This document shows, in pieces, positions 58,076 to 64,000 of a stretch of 64,000 nt of DNA. The stretch is taken from NCBI RefSeq assembly GCF_025399835.1, contig NZ_JAODVR010000001.1:248001-312000 (forward strand), given 5' to 3'. Source of the DNA: Haloarchaeobius sp. HME9146. Its GTDB lineage: Archaea > Halobacteriota > Halobacteria > Halobacteriales > Natrialbaceae. The position numbers and the translations under genes were made by a program. Position 1 is the first letter of the stretch. The number at the start of each line of letters is the position of its first letter. The notes under the pieces are model-generated. The model had not been told where the DNA came from and made no database searches. It saw nothing but the letters and a program-made list of their open reading frames with translations.

Positions 58076-58989
58076 CACGACCGGTCGTCGAAGCGACCGA
58101 CCTGACGAAACGGTTCGACGACACGCTTGCAGTCGACACCGTCTCGCTCGACGTCCATTCAGGAGAGGTCCTCGGCCTGCTCGGGCCGAACGGAGCGGGC
58201 AAGTCGACACTACTCGACATGTGCGTCGGCTACACCCGGCCGACCAGTGGAACCGTCCGCGTGTTCGACTCCGACCCAGTCACCGGCGGTGCGGCCATCC
58301 GCGAACGCGTCGGTATCGTCCCGGACGGCTACGGACTCTACCGGGACTGGACCGGGCGAGCCCATCTGGACTACTTCATCGAGTCCAACGACCTCGACGT
58401 CGACCCGGAGGAGGTCCTCGACCGGGTCGGCCTCCTCGACGCGATAGACCGCCCGGCTGCCGAATACTCCGCAGGGATGCGAAAGCGACTGGTGCTGGCG
58501 ACAGCGATCGCCGGCGACCCACCGCTGTTGCTCCTCGACGAGCCCTCGGCCGGACTCGACCCGGAAGGCATGCGACGCCTCAGGGAGATCGTGTCGACGC
58601 AGGCGAACCGCGGGACGACGGTCGTCGTCTCCAGTCACCAGCTCGGCCAGCTGGAGAGCTTCTGTACGCGCGTCGCCGTGATGCGAGATGGCGCGATTCA
58701 GCGCATCAAAGACGTCGATGCGTTCGACACCGACGAGCAGTCGACGAGCGTCCTTCGACTCCTGGTCGAGGCCGTTCCCGCCGACCTCGGGACGACCGTG
58801 GAATCGCTCGACGGCGTCGAAGACGTCCAGGTGCAGGGGTGTCGTGTCTCGGTGACCTGCGTCGGTCGCAGCAAGAAAGCCGTCCTGGACGCCGTCGAGG
58901 CGACCGGGACCACCATCCGCGACTTCGACGTCGACTCCCGGACGCTGGAGTCGCTGTTCTTCGAAGTCACCGAAGAGGGGACCGCATGA
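58072..58989 (+). CDS. ABC transporter ATPase
   Basis: 305 residues. Walker A GPNGAGKST (about 39-47), a variant Q-loop region VPDGYGLYRDWTGR (Asp instead of Gln), signature YSAGMRKRLVLATAIAGDPP in place of LSGGQ, Walker B LLLLDEPSAGLDPEGM and the switch His in VSSHQLGQLE. The 90-residue C-terminal domain (VEDVQVQGCRVSVTCVGRSK) is common in drug- and bacteriocin-immunity-type ATPases. It is coupled by overlaps to both neighbours. Confidence 0.9.
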   Translation: MTRPVVEATDLTKRFDDTLAVDTVSLDVHSGEVLGLLGPNGAGKSTLLDMCVGYTRPTSGTVRVFDSDPVTGGAAIRERVGIVPDGYGLYRDWTGRAHLDYFIESNDLDVDPEEVLDRVGLLDAIDRPAAEYSAGMRKRLVLATAIAGDPPLLLLDEPSAGLDPEGMRRLREIVSTQANRGTTVVVSSHQLGQLESFCTRVAVMRDGAIQRIKDVDAFDTDEQSTSVLRLLVEAVPADLGTTVESLDGVEDVQVQGCRVSVTCVGRSKKAVLDAVEATGTTIRDFDVDSRTLESLFFEVTEEGTA

Positions 58990-59762
58990 GCCGTCTCTCG
59001 GCGGTTCGACACATATTCCGCGCAGAACTCTCCAGGGAGTTCGATCCGGAGACACTGGTCGGTATCGCGGGCGTACTGCTCACGGGCGTCGCGCTGCAGT
59101 TCGCGACGTTCGTCATCCGGAACGGCCAGCCCGGGACCGACCTCCACCCGTCCGCAGCAGATTTCCTCCTGCCGTTCCGCCTGTTCGTCCCGATATCGGC
59201 CGTCCTGTTCACCTACGCCACGGTCGCCAGTGAGCAGACCGGTGGGACGCTCCGACTACTGCTCGCCGCCCCCTACGACCGCGAGGAGGTGCTGCTGGGG
59301 AAGCTAACCAGCCGACTCCTGTTGACGGTCGTACCCGCGAGCCTCGGCGTGGTCTCGGTCGCCGCCGCCGTCGCGTACTTCGGTCCGGTCGACCCGAAGA
59401 CGTTCGTGCTGTTCGCCCTCGGGACACTCGTACTCGGTGCCACGTTCGTGAGTACATCGCTGTTCTTTTCTGTGACGTATGCCGAGGACACGAAGAAAGC
59501 GCTGGTCAACGCGGCGGGACTCGTGGTCGTCTCCGTGTTCGTGTGGCCGGTCCTCACGAACGTCCTCACGGTCCTCCTGGGCCTCCCGAAGACCGCGAAC
59601 GCTGCGCTCTCGGTGACGATGCCGACGAGTGCGTACGAGCATCTGGTCACGGCGGCGAGCCCGTCGCTCGTCACTGCCGTGGCCGTCGGCGCGCTCGGGT
59701 TCTGGTGTCTCGCCCCCTTCGCATACGCCCGAACCGCATTCGACGGACTCGACCTCGCCTGA
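58986..59762 (+). CDS. ABC-2-type permease
   Basis: 258 residues with six membrane helices in the ABC-2 layout; RAELSREFDPETLVGIAGVL at the start, ASEQTGGTLRLLLAAPYDRE EVLLGKL-like loop after helix 2, and the second-half loop YAEDTKKALVNAAGLVVV. The order ATPase-permease with ATGA overlap indicates one exporter. The substrate may be the Tat-exported peptide or another membrane-active molecule. Confidence 0.85.
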   Translation: MSRLSAVRHIFRAELSREFDPETLVGIAGVLLTGVALQFATFVIRNGQPGTDLHPSAADFLLPFRLFVPISAVLFTYATVASEQTGGTLRLLLAAPYDREEVLLGKLTSRLLLTVVPASLGVVSVAAAVAYFGPVDPKTFVLFALGTLVLGATFVSTSLFFSVTYAEDTKKALVNAAGLVVVSVFVWPVLTNVLTVLLGLPKTANAALSVTMPTSAYEHLVTAASPSLVTAVAVGALGFWCLAPFAYARTAFDGLDLA

Positions 59763-59766
59763 CCGG

Positions 59767-60864
59767 TTACGACAGCGCCGCCCGTAGTTCCTGTCGTTCA
59801 GCACGTAACTCCTCGAGTTCGTCGGCGACGGCCCCCGACGCGAGCCGGTCCCGTTCCTCGTCGTCCAGTTCCGCCAGTGCGACCGCGGCGGTCCGCAGCC
59901 GCTCGTAATCGTCGCGCCACGTCAGCTCCCGGACCGTCCGGAGCGTCGCGACGACATCCTCGTCGGCGAACCGCGAGACCAGCGAGATGCGCTCCTCACA
60001 GCGCCGACGAAGCTGCTCGGCCGGGCCCGGCGGCCAGCCCAGTTGCAGGGCCGAGCCGTCGAGGCGGTCGAGGTAGGTCTGGCGGGTCGAGACCGCCCTC
60101 GTGAGTTCGACCGGGTCGTCGACGTAGTGCTCCAGCTTCGAGCGCGAGTAGTCCGCGAGTTCGAGCAGTCGCGGGATGGTCTCGGTGCCCGCCTCGTGGG
60201 TTTCGACGTAGTCGGCCAGCTCGGCGGGCGGCTCGCGCACGTCGACCAGCGGGTACTCGGCCGCGTCGGCCGCGGAATCGAGGACCTCCCGGGCACTCGC
60301 GTCGAGCCGGTAGTCCAGAAACGCCTCGACCACCGCCTCGTCGTACGCCTCGACGGGCTCGCGGAGGTCCTCGACCGGTGCGTCGAGGTCCGCGTCGCCG
60401 AGTTCCTGCAGGCGCTCTGCGTCCTCGATGCGGTCGCGTACCGTCGAGAGGCGCTTCTTCGCGGCTTTCTCGGCGTCTCTGTACGATTCCTCGGCCTCCC
60501 GCTCGGCATCGAGCAGGTCGACCGCATCTTTCGCCGGTTCGAGTGCCTGTCGGGTCGCCTCGAAGTCGGACTCGCTCAGTCGGCGCTTGTCGGTCCGGTC
60601 CAGCGCCGTCCCGAAGGCGTCCCGGTGTGCCACGTCCTCGGGCAGCCCTTCGACCAGGGTGGCGAAGCGCTCCTGGAACTCGACGTAGGCCTGGAAGTCG
60701 CCCGACCCCGTCGCGGTGTCGACGTAGTCGTCGAGCAGTTTCGTCGCCTCGTGGTACGCCTCGGCGACCTGTTCGAGGCCGTCTCGACCCTGCTCTTCGA
60801 CCGCCTGACGGGCCTGCTCGCGCTGGCTGGCTGCCTCACGGAGCCGGGCCGCGGCCTCACTCAT
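59767..60864 (-). CDS. Haloarchaeal coiled-coil protein, function unknown
   Basis: 365 residues, almost fully helical and acidic/basic-rich: [60 protein letters not shown], ending [16 protein letters not shown]. No catalytic motif. It overlaps hisI by 8 bp at its 5' end and is thus co-translated with it. ATG 60864 is used; the frame upstream lies within hisI. Confidence 0.72.
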   Translation of the reverse strand: MSEAAARLREAASQREQARQAVEEQGRDGLEQVAEAYHEATKLLDDYVDTATGSGDFQAYVEFQERFATLVEGLPEDVAHRDAFGTALDRTDKRRLSESDFEATRQALEPAKDAVDLLDAEREAEESYRDAEKAAKKRLSTVRDRIEDAERLQELGDADLDAPVEDLREPVEAYDEAVVEAFLDYRLDASAREVLDSAADAAEYPLVDVREPPAELADYVETHEAGTETIPRLLELADYSRSKLEHYVDDPVELTRAVSTRQTYLDRLDGSALQLGWPPGPAEQLRRRCEERISLVSRFADEDVVATLRTVRELTWRDDYERLRTAAVALAELDDEERDRLASGAVADELEELRAERQELRAALS

Positions 60865-61222
60865 AGACGTCGTCCGGGTCGAAGACACGCTCTCCCACCT
60901 CCTCGCCGTCGAGGGTCCGGTAGAAACAGGAGCGATAGCCGGTGTGGCAGGCCCCACCCGTCTGGTCGATTCGATAGAGGAGGGCGTCGCCGTCGCAGTC
61001 CACCCGGACCTCCTCGACGGCCTGGGTGTGGCCGCTGGTCGCGCCCTTCTCCCAGAGCTCGTCGCGCGACCGGGAGTAGTAGTGCGCCCGCCCCGTCTCG
61101 CGGGTCTTCGCGACCGCCTCCTCGTTCGCGTACGCGAGCATCACCACGTCGCCGGTTTCGACGTCCTGGGCGACCACGGGAACCAGCCCATCGTCACCGA
61201 AATCGAGCGAGACTGCTGTCAT
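60857..61222 (-). CDS. hisI: Phosphoribosyl-AMP cyclohydrolase
   Basis: 121 residues. [60 protein letters not shown] and TGYRSCFYR are the HisI signature, with Cys and Asp metal ligands. Third step of histidine synthesis. Stand-alone, without the HisE pyrophosphohydrolase part seen in bifunctional proteins. Confidence 0.95.
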   Translation of the reverse strand: MTAVSLDFGDDGLVPVVAQDVETGDVVMLAYANEEAVAKTRETGRAHYYSRSRDELWEKGATSGHTQAVEEVRVDCDGDALLYRIDQTGGACHTGYRSCFYRTLDGEEVGERVFDPDDVYE

Positions 61223-61436
61223 TACCTCACACGTCGGTTGTTCGCGCTATGTGTCTTTTGCTGCGGGTAGTGTGGTGTAGAGATTCGCCGATGTTCCGAG
61301 ACAGTTGCGTTGGTTCCTGTGAAAACGACACCACCCACACCGAAACTCCACCCAACCCAACGCGAGCCGAGCCACGACTCACCACCCGATAGCAGCGACA
61401 CGCCTAAGCCACCGGCAACACCACACAACAACACGA

Positions 61437-61661
61437 ATGGCAAGCATCGCAGAGCAGTTCTCGCAGGCCCCGGTCCTCGTCTCCCTCTCGCTGGCGAGCC
61501 TCGTCGCGAGCGTCCTCATGTTCGGCGGAACCCTCGCCTTGCTCCCGACCGGTCTCTCCGATTCGACCGAACCCTTCTGGCTGGCCATCGTCGTCGTCGG
61601 CGTCGCTATCACGGTCATCTGGAACGTGCTGTACCCGCTGTACGAGAACTTTCTCGCCTGA
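61437..61661 (+). CDS. Small two-helix membrane protein
   Basis: 74 residues. Helix 1 about 13-36 (VLVSLSLASLVASVLMFGGT) and helix 2 about 47-65 (FWLAIVVVGVAITVIWNVLY). No known family. It stands alone; convergent with the prepilin peptidase gene (3-bp gap). Confidence 0.62.
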   Translation: MASIAEQFSQAPVLVSLSLASLVASVLMFGGTLALLPTGLSDSTEPFWLAIVVVGVAITVIWNVLYPLYENFLA

Positions 61662-61664
61662 GCC

Positions 61665-62786
61665 TCAGATTAATCCGAGCGCCCGCAGCGCCCCGATGAG
61701 GATGTCACCGTAGACGAACGCGACGAGCAGGCCGAAGAACACCGGCACCAGGAACGGGATGCCGGGCGTGACCCACAGCTCTTCCTCGGTGACCAGCCGG
61801 TCCAGCCCGTCGCGTAGGCGCTCGGGGGAGGTCCCGTAGGCGTCGCCTTCGATGTCGTCGAGGAAGGCCGCCGCGCCCCAGGGGTCCTCCGTCTCTTCGT
61901 CGAGGTCCCCTTCTTCGGGCGATTCCGCCGTCACGTCAGCCACGGCGTCTTCCGACTCGTCCACCCCGCCGTCGGTCGCCACGTCCGCGTTCTCGGCCGT
62001 CGATTCGGGTCCGAGGTGGACCGCGCCGTCGGTCGGGTCGTGCGTCTCGTCCGGGAGGCTCTCGGGGTCACGGTATCGGTCGGGGTCGGCCCGGGCCTCC
62101 TCCAGCGTGAGGCCGCGCCAGCGCAGGTACATCCGGACCGCGTCAAGGTCCAGCCCGGACTGGCGGGGGTACAGCAGGCTCTTGAGGCGCTCGCCGATGC
62201 CCGCATCAGAGTCTGAAAGGAGCTTCCCGTGGGTAGTCGGGATGGCGTCCCAGCGGACCGGAATCCCGACGAACATGCGCCGTCCCTGCTGGCCCATCGC
62301 CGTGTTCCGCAGGGCGAGCAGCCCCGGGTAGGCGATGCCCCAGACCACGGCGTTCGTGAGGATGGTAAAGGAGAACACCCGCATCGGGGCGGGGTCGGCG
62401 ATGGGGAAGGTCGTCCCGGCGAGTGTGATGGCCGGCCACGTGGGATAGAGCACCGCCATCGTCATCAGCGCCCGGGCGTCCGCGCCGCCGAAGGCACCGA
62501 GGAAGTGAAACAGGTACGCCATCGAGACGACGAAACCGACGCTGATGGTCGTCGTGATGACGAACAGCCGCCACTCGCGGCCCCCGGCTGCCACCGCGTC
62601 CTGGTAGTCCAGCGCGAGCAGCGCGACGCCGAGCGCCGTGAGGGGAACCCACGTCAGGTTGTCGACGCGGCGCGTCTGGATGTCGGTGTACGCCAGATAG
62701 GCGAAGACGGGGACCGTCAGCAGGCGCAGCAGGTCTGGAATCGTCGCGGAGAGGGGGCCGACGTCTACCACTGGAAAGAGAGGCAC
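61665..62786 (-). CDS. A24-type prepilin/prearchaellin peptidase
   Basis: 373 residues. Aspartates of the catalytic pair: YTDIQTRRV (about residue 35) and GGADARALMTMAV (GxGD-like, about 99-102). About eight membrane helices, with a long acidic cytoplasmic loop (about 240-330, AENADVATDGGVDESEDAVA) typical of halobacterial members. It would process type IV pilin-like leader peptides (PibD-type). Confidence 0.85.
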   Translation of the reverse strand: MPLFPVVDVGPLSATIPDLLRLLTVPVFAYLAYTDIQTRRVDNLTWVPLTALGVALLALDYQDAVAAGGREWRLFVITTTISVGFVVSMAYLFHFLGAFGGADARALMTMAVLYPTWPAITLAGTTFPIADPAPMRVFSFTILTNAVVWGIAYPGLLALRNTAMGQQGRRMFVGIPVRWDAIPTTHGKLLSDSDAGIGERLKSLLYPRQSGLDLDAVRMYLRWRGLTLEEARADPDRYRDPESLPDETHDPTDGAVHLGPESTAENADVATDGGVDESEDAVADVTAESPEEGDLDEETEDPWGAAAFLDDIEGDAYGTSPERLRDGLDRLVTEEELWVTPGIPFLVPVFFGLLVAFVYGDILIGALRALGLI

Positions 62787-63196
62787 CGGGAAGGGAGGTA
62801 ACAGTTACGGTCAACTCGGTGCGCGATACGCGATGCCGGACGGGGGGTGAAAACGGATGTAGGTGAGAGTCCGTCTCAATGACGCGGTTCTGTAGTTCAG
62901 GCCCACGTTCATCTCCCCAACCTGCTCGTCCGAGCGGGTCTCCTGACCCCGGTTGACTACCGAAGTCGCCAACTTCCACCCTCTCTGACGAAGCCGGTCT
63001 TGGACCACGTGACCTCCCACATCGAAGCTGTCTTCGAACGGGCCGCCGCTCATGCGAATCCAGTGACATCTTCCATACAAGTATGCCAACATCGTGAATC
63101 AATCACAGTGAAAGATCAACGTTATTTGTACTCAGGAATAGTCCGACCGCACCGGAATGAGAAGAGCTAATAACCGATAAAAATCACTATTGGTTA
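62787..63196. other. Gene-poor stretch before the last Tat protein
   Basis: 410 bp. A leftward open frame, ATG 63053 to stop 62811 (80 residues, MSGGPFEDSFDVGGHVVQDR and so on), has no recognisable domain and may be spurious or an eroded gene. From 63100 the sequence turns AT-rich (TAACCGATAAAAATCACTAT before the next ATG), the probable promoter of the following gene. Confidence 0.5.
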
Positions 63197-64000
63197 ATGT
63201 CAGATGAAAATCCGACACGTCGAACGACGCTGAAGACCCTGTCGAGCCTCGGAGTCGCCGGAGCAGGACTGGCCACAGCCAGCTCTCACGTCACCGCAAC
63301 GCCGGAGACGGAACTCCCGTACGAACCCGACAAGAAGTGGGGAACGTCTACTATCGTCACGGACGGGGTCCTCGAAGACTCGAACCCGTTCGGACAGGCC
63401 TGTGCCCTGGGCTGGTACGGTGCGACCGACGAGTTCAACGACGACCAGTGGGTTCACGAACTGGTGTTGTTGAACCTCGCGACCGTGAATCAAGACCTCG
63501 GTGCACCTGGTATCGACTCCATCGTGAGTACCATCGAACCATCCAGCTACTCCAACGTGACAATCACTGGGAACATCACTGGTGCGCACGACCAGGCGTT
63601 CCCGAACACGACAGGCGATCTCGTCCCCGATTGGCTCGAAGTACCCGCCAAGTTCGTCCTCGGTCTCATGCGGACGTCTCTGTCCGTGGCCTTCGGCATT
63701 GAGGGGATGATCGAAAAGTTCTCGCCGAAAAACGGCTGGCAGTCGACCTCCAACGGATACAAATTCAGGCACGGAACGCCCTGGTACGCGACCTGGAACT
63801 GGGGGAGTGCTGGCACCGCGCTCCGCTTCCAGGTTCGTGTTCCGAAAGGCGGCCAGCAGGGTGTCACCCTTAACACCAAGACCCACCGCGGGGAGATCTG
63901 GGCCGACGAGCCACAGAGTGATTTCGATATCACGTTCTTCGGCGACGGGAGCCAACCCTACGTGAGCACCGACGGGTCCTGTTTCGACGGCAGCAGCTGC
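63197..64000 (+). CDS. Tat-exported protein, C-terminus outside window
   Basis: 268 residues are visible, with the frame open to the last base. TRRTTLKTLSSLGVAGAGLA is a Tat signal (ATASSHVTAT region for cleavage). The mature part contains LLNLATVNQDLGAPGIDSIV, a hydrophobic helix (about 150-170, FVLGLMRTSLSVAFGIEGMI) and Trp-rich beta segments (FRHGTPWYATWNWGSAGTAL). In overall style it is like the protein at 56901 but not clearly homologous. Function unknown. Confidence 0.75.
   Translation, partial: MSDENPTRRTTLKTLSSLGVAGAGLATASSHVTATPETELPYEPDKKWGTSTIVTDGVLEDSNPFGQACALGWYGATDEFNDDQWVHELVLLNLATVNQDLGAPGIDSIVSTIEPSSYSNVTITGNITGAHDQAFPNTTGDLVPDWLEVPAKFVLGLMRTSLSVAFGIEGMIEKFSPKNGWQSTSNGYKFRHGTPWYATWNWGSAGTALRFQVRVPKGGQQGVTLNTKTHRGEIWADEPQSDFDITFFGDGSQPYVSTDGSCFDGSSC

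Noticed and set aside
62811-63053. Leftward 80-codon frame before the last Tat gene
   Set aside because: No recognisable domain, no promoter, and only composition keeps it open; reported only within the gap description.

Overview
The window is a chromosomal segment of an extremely halophilic archaeon (class Halobacteria). The evidence is high GC with strong third-position bias, very acidic proteins (runs of D and E), TTTAAATA- or TTTTWW-like BoxA elements 24-30 bp before start codons (leaderless transcripts), twin-arginine signal peptides, a PGF-CTERM-like tail, and archaeal information-processing genes (MCM, RPA, TFB, Tfx, TRAM protein, archaeal IleRS). I cannot name the species.

Layout. 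1-11.0 kb: metabolic and small conserved genes (YqcI/YcgG-like fragment, cysteine hydrolase, PsiE-like protein, radical SAM protein, TRAM, Tfx, SDR, mannose-1-phosphate guanylyltransferase), the single-strand DNA-binding pair rpa3/rpap3, and a cysteine-rich protein. 11.2-13.9 kb: tRNA-His, a nearby duplicate of its 3' end, and an AT-richer accessory island holding a solitary FokI-like nuclease, an orphan gene and a truncated LAGLIDADG endonuclease. 13.9-22.9 kb: site-2 protease, cupin, a small locus with three DtxR-like inverted repeats (a 35-residue peptide gene and two paralogous small proteins), an archaeal SF2 helicase, a pair of paralogous putative signalling proteins and an SLC13-type transporter. 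22.9-33.5 kb: tRNA-Pro, a hydrolase, a secreted subtilase, mcm, then a run of lineage-specific genes with a ParA ATPase and TFB.

33.6-39.8 kb: a complete phosphate uptake operon, pstS-pstC-pstA-pstB-phoU, preceded by a tandem 10-bp repeat. 39.8-46.4 kb: coiled-coil protein, MinD-like protein without Walker lysines, HIT protein, amidohydrolase, a lower-GC NucS-like nuclease gene, hotdog protein, uracil-DNA glycosylase, small membrane proteins and two tandem paralogous microproteins. 46.5-56.5 kb: ileS, a secreted metallopeptidase, an H-NOX-like protein, prs, a beta-propeller protein and glmM. 56.5-64 kb: an AT-rich promoter region and a four-gene unit (Tat-exported protein with one hydrophobic helix, four-helix membrane protein, ABC ATPase, ABC permease) that resembles a halocin-like peptide with an ABC immunity or export system, then hisI, a prepilin peptidase and a second Tat-exported protein cut by the window end.

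The best candidates for something undescribed are the Tat-protein/ABC unit (56.9-59.8 kb), the DtxR-like microregulon (15.5-16.6 kb), the tandem SIF-motif microproteins (46.1-46.4 kb), the TW-repeat micropeptide (23.1-23.3 kb) and the tRNA-His-linked nuclease island.
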